Origin: Branchiostoma belcheri
Taxonomy: Eukaryota > Chordata > Leptocardii > Amphioxiformes > Branchiostomatidae
NCBI RefSeq assembly: GCF_001625305.1
Contig: NW_017802969.1
Location: 145,858 to 209,857 of the forward strand
Direction: 5' to 3'
Length of the DNA stretch: 64,000 nt
The position numbers were made by a program, and so were the translations under genes. Of the stretch, positions 21,961-32,800 are shown piece after piece; within the stretch, counting starts at the first letter, position 1; each line of letters begins with the position of its first letter. The notes below the pieces were generated by a model, which was not told the DNA's origin, did not search any database, and saw nothing but the letters and a program-made list of their open reading frames with translations.

Positions 21961-22528
21961 ATCCTCAAATACACAAAAGGGAGATAAATCCCCAAGCCAT
22001 CGCTAATACACGCAGCTAATAGCAGGTAACAAGATCACAAGTATTTAAAGGCTAATAACAGGTCAAACCATGAAAAATGTCAGACTTTTAGGCCATATTT
22101 TAAAAATATACATTCTTCTGTCCTTCTTACCAGAAAACTGGGCCTTTCTGAGCATAATTTGCACAAGAGAAAAATTATCTAAAAGAAGTACCAAAATAAA
22201 TCGTCGGTGTACACACTGCTAGTATGGCAATTACCCATGACCCGCAAGAGGCCCTCTTTTGTCTCACTGTGCCCCACCGCAGTACTCAGGTCAAAATAAG
22301 CGTATACGTCCGACAATCGCCCGAACGCCGAAACTTCCCTGCCTGATCCTGTCAGTAATAAACAGGCTTTCATCTCAAGTCCTTTTTAGATCAGGTCTGA
22401 GGGATGAAAGGGATTTTATGGTGGACCTAAACTCACGCTGTTCGGACACAATCATTTTTTTGTCGGGACTCTTTTAGACCCTACACGTGCGGAGTAATTT
22501 TCTTTCTTGAGGAACATGCACTAAACGG
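21961..22528. other. Intergenic, nothing recognised
   Basis: No exon, repeat or RNA signal that I can support. Confidence 0.3.
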
Positions 22529-23172
22529 TGCACACCCCAGTTCTTCCGCGACAGGGTCCGCGATAGTCCGTTGTAAAAAAGTGACGAAAGGGTTTTGAGG
22601 GTCCAAGTTTGAGGTGACATTTCTAATAAACTGCCACGAAGTATCATTAAACTTTAACATGGCTGAAGAGTGTAAGAAATGGTGATTTTGGGGTGAAAAT
22701 TTCTTTTGGCTCCGAACCTTACTTCCGGGTATCCTTGCGCGCCCGTTTGACCTAGATTTCGCTCTGCGGCTTCGTAGGGGTGGATTTGCAACCCCTCGCG
22801 CCGTGGACTGTTTAGAAAATTACAGTACTAGAATTTTCTTTATAATTTACTCGGGTATAGTCAAGGCTTGGGTCTTTCTGCCAGCATCAGTCATTTCTGC
22901 CGGAAATTTTTTTTTGTGGGATTATCCTACGCGAAAATTCGCAATTTTGGGCATTAATTTTGGAGTGAAAATAATGTTTTTTCCGTTGATTTTACCAAAC
23001 TTAAAAGGGTTGAAGAAACCAAACTCAGCTTGTCTTGTAGCTGAAGAGATATCCTTTCGTCCCATATACAGTTATTCTCCTTCCGAATTATTCCACGCCA
23101 GAGACGGTCGCTAGATTTGAGGGTGTGCAGCTTCAAATAGAGGCCCCAAATAAATTGGGGTGTGCCCCCTAA
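22529..23172. mobile_element. MITE-like element with GCACACCCCAG ends
   Basis: Ends are GTGCACACCCCAGTTCTTCC at the left and the inverted ATTGGGGTGTGCC at the right. A second copy lies inverted at 60372-61012 and shares the interior (GTATCATTAAACTTTAACATGG, CCTCGCGCCGTGGACTG, GTGGGATTATCC). No transposase is encoded. Confidence 0.6.
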
Positions 23173-24010
23173 AACGCTGTTTTCCACGATTGCATAGCCA
23201 CATTTAGTGAAAATATGATTGCCACAATTCAAAGAACCTTTGGGGAAAATATATATCTATTTGCGGATTTATGGCATTTTTCCACATAATTTTACGTTCG
23301 TTCAAGGACCTGTATAATGTCCTTGTTCGATAACCCGGAAGTGTAATCCACGTAACCTTCGGCGTGACGGCCCGGTGCTCTCTATACATGTTTCCGAGCA
23401 GATCGAGGTCTGTCCCGGCAAGAAGCTTTCATCACACGGTGATAGAATGTCCTTGGTCCTGGTGATGTCCCGTACTTTAGCATACACCACTTTACTACTC
23501 GCAAAACTTGCGTTCGATTGTATCTAATTTAAAACGTCAGGAACAACTAATATCTCACCACGTCCACCCGCCAATGATACCAGTGCCTTGTTGAAAACAA
23601 ATCTTTCATCGACACCGAACACCCCCTCTGTGGAACACCCCTCTGTGACAAAAAAGTAGACCAATCTCATAATACCACAAACACACCAAAGGTCAACCCG
23701 GGCGACCATTTTCAGACTCAAACTGAGTCAAAGGGGTGTCCGGGGGCCGCCAATAAAATTCATTTTCACGCCCGAAAACACATATACAATAAGAACAAAA
23801 GAACGTGCACCATCTACAGCCCAATAGCAGAACGTATACCGAGTCCCAATTACATCCGTCCACCCCAACGCGAGATACAACTGCGATCATTTTTCTTCGG
23901 TCCTGACGGAAACTACGATAATCATCTTCAAAAAGCCTACACTATACATACACACAACACCCACGAAAGCAATATCACACTGTCGAAGGCATGAGTCCTC
24001 CGAACTCTAG
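23148..24010. repeat. 863-bp duplication, copy A
   Basis: Nearly identical to 25772-26639, with a few substitutions and small indels. The match ends exactly at GAACTCTAG in both copies, after which the flanks differ. The plus strand has a 136-codon open frame without ATG (23584-23991, stop at 23992) behind an AG; it has no recognisable domain and is altered by a 4-base insertion in copy B. Confidence 0.85.
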
Positions 24011-24660
24011 TTAAAAAATGATATACAACACAGTCAACACAACAGTACGGGTCATTTTTGCATCTTTTCGTTTTGCAATCTTTGGATATCAATTTCCGAA
24101 CAGACGAAATCCTGTTAGAAATGTGACATTGATTTTCTCTATAGCTACTAAACATTTATTGGCATGATACGTAGGCATCATCTGTATTTAAAAAGGATCT
24201 AAGTCAAAATTATGTACAACACAGTCTACACATGTACAAGACTACAAGTCATTTTGAATGCAGCTTTTCGTGACAAAAACCTGTTTTAAAGGTGACATTG
24301 CATCTGTCTATTGAATATTTTTTGACTTGACTACGTATCATCTGTATTAAAAAAAAAGATCTAAGTCAAAAATGATATACAACACAGTCTACCAAACAGT
24401 ACAAGTCATATTTGAATGCTGCTTTTTTCGTTTTGCAATCTTTGGCTCTGCAAACAGACGAAACCATGTTAGAAACTAAGGTGACACTGATTTTCGCTAT
24501 CATACATTTCTTGATATCACTACGTATCATCTGTATTTAAGTTCTAAGTCCAAATGATATACCGCACAATCTACACAACAGTACACGTTATTTTTAAATG
24601 CAGTTTTTCGTTTTACAATCCTTGGCTATGCGAAAAGACGACAATCTATTTCAAATTTAT
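24011..24660. repeat. Tandem repeat, units of about 160-195 bp
   Basis: Four diverged units beginning AAATGATATACAACACAGTC (near 24014, 24210, 24371, 24553), each with TTTTCGTTTTGCAATC and CTACGTATCATCTGTATT blocks. Confidence 0.75.
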
Positions 24661-25751
24661 ATATAAGGCAACATCCATCCTATGGAGAATCCCCCTTCCT
24701 ACACGCGTTCACACAGCGTCAGGTTTCACGACAAGTCAAACTTGTCTGCTTTACTTTAATTATGTTTACCGAAGGAAACATATTATATTTGCTCTATTTC
24801 CTCTTCCTCCTCCTCCTCCTCCTCCTCCTCCTCTTCCGTTCCAAACACCTAAAAAACGTCCATATTTTCGTAATTAGAGCTTGGAGGAAAATGAAATTCA
24901 GCATGCTAGTAGGTTGATACGTTAGACATTGAACCTTGGTCATTTTGGCCAACATAGATGTCAGAAAATGATTTTATTGGCAAAAAATGGGTAAAAAAAG
25001 TTGCATTTTAAGCCAAAAATCGAACAAAAAGAACGCGTTTGGAACATTCGAACAACCATGGAACAATGGAACAGCGTGTTCGATAACCGCGGGTCATTGA
25101 CCCTAGCGCTACGCACGGAACACCCGAGCTTTCCAAATATGGGCATCCGCCCTTGTATGACACGAGAAGACATCAGTGGACCAATGTAGCGGTAAGTTTT
25201 CATTTTGCTTCGTAGAAATACGGCCATATGAATACCAGTCACGAGTAGAGAATATTGCACTGGGGGTTTGGGTTCAATATCAACAAGTACGACTGCAGAT
25301 TTCCACAGAACGCCGGCGACTTTGTGTAATTTTTTGCATGTCACCGCCGGCTCAAATTAAAAAAAAACGCTCATAATTTACTAGCTCCTGACTTGATAGA
25401 ATCTCGTATGTATAGAGATTTAGGCTTGCTGCCGTTTTGAAAATAAAGTAAACAGAATTGTGTTCATCTGTAACTAATGTCGACTTTGTAATGTAGGTGC
25501 GGGGCCGGGGGAGGGGGGCGTTTGTTTACGTTTATTACTGATGACATGATATAACATGGATATAACATTACGTTTTGTCAGACAGTTTTAGTCTTTTTCG
25601 GGATAACACAGTACAGCTAATGGGATAAGCATCAAATCGGGATTTATCGGGATATCCCGGGATTTTTCGGGAACCATGTTGACTAAGATTTTTACAGTAC
25701 AGACGGTGCGGCGCATGTTTGTTTCCAAATTATGCATGATGGTAACATTAG
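24661..25751. other. Intergenic with (TCC)n at 24805-24836
   Basis: A dispersed repeat start (ATTATGTTTACCGAAGGAAA, 24758) shared with 9762 and inverted at about 27675-27697 precedes a TCC microsatellite. A 127-codon open frame on minus (24961-25344) has no domain I recognise. The rest is unassigned. Confidence 0.4.
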
Positions 25752-25771
25752 NNNNNNNNNNNNNNNNNNNN
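25752..25771. other. Assembly gap (20 N)
   Basis: Run of 20 N, probably a placeholder of unknown true length. It directly abuts the second copy of an 863-bp duplication. Confidence 1.
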
Positions 25772-26639
25772 AAATAAATTGGGGTGTGCCCCCTAAAACG
25801 CTGTTTTCCACGATTGCATAGCCACATTTAGTGAAAATATGATTGCCACAATTCAAAGAACCTTTGGGGAAAATATATATCTATTTGCGGATTTATGGCA
25901 TTTTTCCACACAATTTTACGTTCGTTCAAGGACCTGTATAATGTCCTTGTTCGATAACCCGGAAGTGTAATCCACGTAACCTTCGGCGTGACGGCCCGGT
26001 GCTCTCTATACATGTTTCCGAGCAGAACGAGGTCCGTCCCGGCAAGAAGCTTTCATCACACGGTGATAGAATGTCCTTGGTCCTGGTGATGTCCCGTACT
26101 TTAGCATACACCACTTTACTACTCGCAAAACTTGCGTTCGATTGTATCTAATTTAAAACGTCAGGAACAACTAATATCTCACCACGTCCGCCCGCCAATG
26201 ATACCAGTGCCTTGTTGAAAACAAATCTTTCATCGACACCGAACACCCCCTCTGTGGAACACCCCTCTGTGACAAAAAAGTGGACCAATCTCATAATACC
26301 ACAAACACACCAAAGGTCAACCCGGGCGACCATTTTCAGACTCAAACTGAGTCAAAGGGGTGTCCGGGGGCCGCCAATAAAATTCATTTTCACGCCCGAA
26401 AAAACATATACAATAAGAACAAAAGAACGTGCACCATCTACAGCCCAATAGCAGAACTTATACCGAGTCCCAATTACAGTACATCCGTCCACCCCAACGC
26501 GATATACAACTGCGATCATTTTTCTTTGGTCCTGACGAAAACTACGATAATCATCTTCAAAAAGCCTACACTATACATACACACAACACCCACGAAAGCA
26601 ATATCACACTGTCGAAGGCATGAGCCCTCCGAACTCTAG
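25772..26639. repeat. 868-bp duplication, copy B
   Basis: Direct copy of 23148-24010, starting at the gap edge and ending at GAACTCTAG. See findings for the two explanations (mobile element copy versus assembly). Confidence 0.85.
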
Positions 26640-28136
26640 TTTCATCATAAATTATTTTCATCAGAATACATTTACATGTCAAGCCCATATTTCATGGAGG
26701 TATGAGATCTCGGAACTCTTGTTCAAAAAAGGTTTTAATTTCTGCACCATTTTCAGTTAATTTGACCATTTCACAGAGAACGTAGTGCATGTGTACACAT
26801 CATGACTTTTAACCATTGAAAAAATAATTTCACCCATCAACTTCGTTTAAAGTTTCTCAATATACTGTAAAATTACTTTGAAGAAGATTCAAAATATATA
26901 TTGAACAACATAAAGAAAAGCTCTGTCAATGTCAGAGGAGTAGTAGTATATTGTAAAACGAATATCAAACGACAACAAAGTTACTATAATGAATTTCATG
27001 CCTTCACTATGTCATTAATACAACACCAATATGTACTTTATAGGCTGAAACTATTCAAATTTTTGTACATTTGAAATTTATAGACATGCCACGGAACTTG
27101 TAAACAAAAAGACAAATCGAGTGAATGATAACATGTTCTATGACTTTAGTTGTGAACAGGCATTATAAATGGATTCGATTAAACGATTGCAATTGCCAAT
27201 AAGCTACAATATGTTTTTCGCTGTAAATTAAAACAAAAAGTGTATTTTTTTAAGAAGTAACAATGATTTTTAACATAAATCTACAGGGTCAATAACCTGG
27301 TTACTGAGGTTAAAGATATTGACAGTCATATTCAACTGTGACCATTGATGTCATAAAAATAGCATACGATAGAAATATTTGTCATTAAAATACAACAAAC
27401 GTACAGAGAATACTACCATAATTTGACACTAAAAAGGTAACATTTGAAAAGCAAATGCAAAATGTTTACCTTCGCATATGGTTTGCTTTTCTTACTCAAA
27501 TACATGTACATTCATATATATGGTCAGACAGGAGTCTACATCCCTCCAATAAAATTGCAACATGAAGTAACCCAACACCAGTTACCATGGTGACAGACAT
27601 CAACAAATTATGTCATTGGCCAGGTCAGAGGTTAGTGTTTGGAACAGAAGAAGAAACGTAGTAAAAACAATATGTTTTCATTCGGTAAACATAATTATAT
27701 AACATGCAGTTTGGTAATGACATTACCACTTCAGCCGTTTTGAAAGGGTTGATTGCTTGGACACTATTAGGCAAAACCCATGTAGAAGTTCAACTCGTAC
27801 AACTACAAGGTTGCAAAAATGTTTCATTGCATTATGGTCTTTTTTTCAATTTATTTTTTTTCTTTTAGACTCTTAAATAAATAAAAAATATTTTGACCAT
27901 GTTAAAGACATCGTTTAAATTTTGCATCGTGTAATCAACTAAATCAAACCAGTAGTCATAGTAACAATTATGTACTAGATGTATCTTGCACCAAAGATAA
28001 CGCTCAATTTTCAGCCAATTGAGATCTTCCTACAAGTAGCTGAAGATTTACCAAATGAAAAGTTCAGCCTGTTATGGCTTCTAGAGCTAGTTTTCAAAAT
28101 TCAATCTTCCAGCTTTGATTCACTACCTTCTAATGT
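26640..28136. other. AT-rich region, probable 3' side of lectin gene
   Basis: Very AT-rich, no exon seen. A dispersed repeat fragment lies at 26690-26720 and another at 27590-27700 (CCATGGTGACAGACATC and TTCGGTAAACATAAT). Part may be 3' UTR of the minus-strand lectin gene. Confidence 0.35.
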
Positions 28137-29093
28137 TTAATCTTTGTCAAGGTAAAACACAACTGCTGTTCCATGGTGGTGAGAGTTTGGCCTGCCACCT
28201 AGGTTTTCTCTGCAGAAAGAAAACATAACAGTGGTCATTGCAAGGGAATAAATTGATAAATAATGTTTTACTTAAATAGTTTTAAATAAATAGGCTTTGT
28301 TAAAAGCAAATTTTGTTTGCCTCTAATAATGTTTTTTTTTCCTCATAACACACTTATACAGCTGGTATATTTTACAAATTAAGTTGTCAAAGTCAAGCAT
28401 TACACATTTAAATTGCAAGTTTAACTTTAAGTGTTAGGTCACAACAAAGTAAAATATTTAATAGTCGCAGGGGAAACGGAAGTATTGAAGTTCTATTGTC
28501 GCCACATGTAGCTTTCACAAAAATGTGTAAATTTAAAACAATAGATATCTATTAATCTATGTATGCATGTCCTTGTTGTTAAAACTGACAATTGTGAATG
28601 TACTTGTTATTGATAAGTTGAAGTAAAAATATTTCATAAAAGAAACCCAAAAAAATTCTTAATACCCTTAGTGTGATCATTCTAAATAAAGCATACGTGT
28701 AAAGGACATACTTGGGACAATTTGACAGATGAACCCTCGGGCTTCATTGCACTTCCTGTCGTACCATTTGCCCTTTGACCAACGGACGCAATCCTGATTG
28801 CCTCTGCTATCTGGCTCATTGCTATCTCGATCCCACGAGTTGAACATGTTCAGGACATAGCCACCCAACCACTCAAAGTGTCCTTCCTTACGTATGTCAT
28901 GTAGGCCGATCCAGTAGCCCCGACTACCCGCCATACGAATCAAAATGGCGTTGGTCTCAGCATCCTTGGGCATGAAGAGGGTACCGCCATCTTTACGACA
29001 GGTCGCGTCCGCGTTGTAGAATGACTTTTTGCCTTTGACGACTCAAGTTGTAGCAAGCCCCACGCCATTTCCCATACTCAACAGGACAGATGA
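28137..29093 (-). CDS. C-type lectin domain gene, two 3' exons, one frame break
   Basis: Exon 29093-28712 encodes almost a whole C-type lectin domain: CPVEYGKWRGACYNLS, then SFYNADATCRKDGGTL, YWIGLHDIRKEGHFEWL, W....NEPD, QDCVRW, GKWYDRKCNEARGFICQ. The acceptor follows a T-rich tract and the donor is AA|GTATGT. A second exon (28207-28137) joins in phase and gives NLGGRPNSHHHGTAVVFYLD then KD and a stop; its acceptor is an AGAG, so this is less sure. Between CYNLS and SFYNAD the frame shifts by one base (near 29040), which is a sequence error, an allele or a sign of a pseudogene. EPD replaces the usual EPN calcium/sugar motif and WYD replaces WND, so classical mannose-type binding is doubtful. 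The 5' exons are not seen upstream; 29094-29854 has none that I recognise. Confidence 0.7.
28208..28711. other. Lectin gene intron
   Basis: AT-rich sequence between the two proposed lectin exons, nothing else recognised. Confidence 0.4.
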
Positions 29094-29530
29094 CTAAACA
29101 CACACAAAAACGAGTTATTCATATTTAGTAGCAGACTTGGAACAACATATAGACATTGTTGAATTTGACCTGCTTGCAGCTCAAAACCGATAAAAGAAAA
29201 CATTTCTCAAATTATTTTAGAGATATTCGTCCCAGCTGTTTAAAAAGAAGGAGCATCACATAAAGAAATGTCATTTACCTATTTGTCCATTTGCCGAATG
29301 TGGTAAAAACACGTGTACGTGCTAAGCATGTGAATGTTCAAGCAATGTTACTTAAACAATGTATCTATGACTTGTGCTATTCGGTCACCTCACCTGAATG
29401 CCAACATGGGGGTCATTATGCACAAAAATATAGAAGTTCAATCCATTTGTAAAAATAGCAGAAGGTGAAAAATAAAAATAAAAAAAACATTGCAAAAAAA
29501 GATAATATACTTTATTCAAACCTCTTGTAT
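29094..29530. other. Intergenic between lectin and dioxygenase genes
   Basis: AT-rich, nothing recognised. The two genes are divergently oriented, but the true 5' end of the lectin gene is not visible here. Confidence 0.35.
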
Positions 29531-29539
29531 GGCTTGAAA

Positions 29540-29854
29540 TATATATTATCATATAGCCAGGTGACGTTGACCAATCAGAAGGCTCTGTGGCTGTGTCCTT
29601 CAACAAAGATAGCGTAACCCTTTTTGGGGGCTGATCAGATAGTTTTTTGCTGCCAAAACTCGACCCTAAAGTTGGACTGCAAAACCGACATTCTGGTGGC
29701 GGCCGGCGCGGCCCTTCCCGCACGAATTTTGCCCGAGGTGTTCGAGTTGCTAGGGCATTGCTAAGGGGGGCGTGGCTTCGGGATTGGTCTAATAGACCGA
29801 GGCAGGCAACAGCCTAGATAAAAACTAGTTCACGAAGGGACGAACTTACAAAAG
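29540..29854 (+). promoter_or_regulatory. Dioxygenase gene promoter region with repeat-derived CCAAT box
   Basis: The block ATTATCATATAGCCAGGTGA followed by GACCAATCAGAAGG recurs in GGT intron 8 (10657-10700), so the CCAAT box nearest this gene lies in a dispersed repeat. The following 250 bases are GC-rich. No TATA box is clear. The start codon sits in AAAGATGG, a good initiation context. Confidence 0.4.
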
Positions 29855-32800
29855 ATGGCCCTTGTTTTGGCTTTGGGAGCAGCGCGTTCACGGTTGCTCG
29901 CGTCGTGGCGAGCCAGCAAACTCCTGGGCAGCGTTCTCCGACTGACGGATGCAAACACAGAAAGGTGTGTGGCAGCTGCAGCCTCGTCGCTGAGACCGAG
30001 CTTGGGCTACCAAAGTCGGTCCCTGGTTGTCGGCATGTCGCGTGTCCTACAAATCGCGCCTAAAGGAGCGCGTAGCATGTCCCAGGATCAGCATCAGGCT
30101 TCGCCAGGCAAGGGTATGGAAAGGGCGACGTTAGTGGGCAGTGAAGAGGTAGTGGAAGTGGAATGGTCAGTGGGAGGGGTGAGCAAGTATCCATATGTCT
30201 GGCTGAGGGACAACTGTCAGGTGAGTCAATGGATTCAGCCAAGCACATATTAATGACCTGGTTCAGCCATGTTGGAATTTTCCACTATTCATGTAGAGAA
30301 CAACCACATAGTTAGTAATGTTTTTCGCCCTAGAAATTTATCTGTCTGTATTATTCAAGCTATATAATCGTCCGTGGGCATAACTTCATTTTCTCCCTTT
30401 ATTTTCTTACTCCTTCTAGTGCTCCAAGTGTTTCGCGAAGGAACACAACAATCGTCTGATTATGACGTCAGACATAGAGTTGGACGCCGCTCCCGTCACG
30501 GCGGAGATGTCAGGTGAGTGCATTGACCCACAGAGCGACTGCTTCTTGTCTTAAATTGTTTTGAATGTAAACCCACGTGTGTCTGGGGGTCAAAGAGTTG
30601 TCTTTTTCGTTTGGTTTATCTTCTTTTTCTTCTGTTCATGACAGGGTGGTCGAGTTGTCTTTAAATAGGCGTTTCTATAACCCCGCAGCTACCTCCCTAA
30701 TGCTTCGGTCCCAATTGAAAAAAGAGGCCCTGCCGGGTAGTCCCCGGGCTGTTTTTGGCACTTTCGGGCGTGACCCGTCCGGGATACCCTGCGGCTACCG
30801 GGCTATTTTTGGGCCCGGCGGGGACCCGAGAAGAATTTAATTCTGACTTAAATTCTACCCGGGCCCCGCTGACAAAACGACGCCGTGACCTCATCGTGAG
30901 AACACCGACAGGTACCCCTCCGGTTGCCGGCAGTCCACTGGGACACATTTGTTCCGTCACAGACCAGATAAACAGAAAAAATGTGTGTACTTCGTAAACC
31001 CGGGTAAAATGTGTGACGTCACAGATCAAATGATCACAACAAAAGCGTGAATTCTGCATTACGTATGTGTCAGTACAAGACATCGTCAGAGAATCTGCCG
31101 GGTGCCTGCCGGAGACCGACCAAAGAGGGTGACAAAATTTCTAACAAAATGCTACTGAAAGAAAATTTTCAATTGTGACAACGACAGTCGATGCCCACCC
31201 GACTCTTGAGCCCGACCGGGGCTATATCCCCGACGGGCACCGGCGCAATTGGGACCGAAGCTTAACCGAGCCTAGTCTACACAATTTTTTCCGCATCAGT
31301 ACGCCCTAATTGTCTTCGTCGAGAAGACTATAAGATCTTGATTTTTGGACCTGACGTGGGTCGACGTTATAACTCAATCATTTTTCATAGTATATAGAGG
31401 CAATATATTTTAACATGTCTCAAGTGGGACGTATTTTCAGCACCTACAAACAGGCCCCGGCCGTATGATCCATATTCGCGCTTCGGGGCTTTGTTGTGGA
31501 TGTTAAATTATATGGAAAACTGCGGCTACTGAATTCGAACCGACATTGTGGCGGGATTGTGCGGCAAGTAGAAAATTACACTGGCTCCACTGGTACAAAC
31601 AAACAATCCAGGTCAGGGCTCGAAAGACAACCTGCATGTGCAGGTTAATACGGGTAAAATTGGATCTTGCAGGTATTTCTGTTGTCTACCTGCACCTAAC
31701 CTGCACTGGTCCATGTACTGGGTATATGCAGGTTAGTGCAGGTAAAATTGGAGCTGTGCGGGTATTTCTGATGTCTGCCTGCACCTAACCTGCACTGGTC
31801 CATGTACTGGGTATATGCAGGTTAGTGCAGGTAAAATTGGAGCTGTGCAGGTATTTCTGATGTCTACCTGCACCTAACCTGCACCTGCACTGGTCTACGT
31901 ACTGGGTATATGCAGGTTAGTGCAGGTAAAATTGGAGCTGTGCAGGTATTTCTGATGTCTACCTGCACCTAACCTGCACCTGCACTGGTCTACGTACTGG
32001 GTATATGCAGGCTAGTGCAGGTAAAATTGGAACTGTGCAGGTATTTCTGATGTCTTCCTGCATGTAACCTGCACTGGTCTATGTACTGGGTATATGCAGG
32101 TTAATACAGGTAAAATTGGAGCTTTGCACCTAATGTCCACTGGGCCATGAAAATTTATAGACATGTACAGGTGTATTTGGAGTTGTATTTGCTGCATTGA
32201 CTGTTACAACCTATGATGTATACAAAAGAAAAAAAAGGTTTCTGATGATATTTTAGTATTATTCATACTTTCTAAATTCTGAGTAGCGCAGGTAAAATTT
32301 GTCTGTTGCAGGTATACCGGTAATTCTAAATGTGCAGAAGACAGTATTTCTAGTCCTGAAACATGGATCATGTAATGGAGAGGACTAGCTTTTAGTGCCT
32401 GCAAGAATATTCTGCCATATAGACTAATATTCTTCCTGCTTTTTTTCTTGTAAATGGAAGAATAGCTATAGTATCACGGTTGGAATAAGAGGTGCATTCG
32501 TTACTGGGCTAAGATTGGTCCTCATTCATATTTATCTAATTTTCGTCATGGAATCGTCTTATCGTCGTTCAAAAATGTAGCACTTCCGCGCATTTCAGAT
32601 AGGGGAAGCACGTTGCTGGTGACGTGGCCGGACGGACACCAGAGCCAGTACGACTGGCAGTGGCTGCGGGACCGCTGCTTCAGTCCCCAGGCCAGGGCGG
32701 ACAGGGAAACACGCGGGAGGAATAAGGTAAAGCATGCCCGTTGCCAGGGAGGGTTCGTGGGGTTCGGAAGAACCCCCCACAAGGCTCAAAGGTCCACTTT

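Noticed and set aside
24961-25344. 127-codon minus-strand frame
   Set aside because: No start or splice context, no recognisable domain, and a repeat-rich setting; not enough to call a gene.
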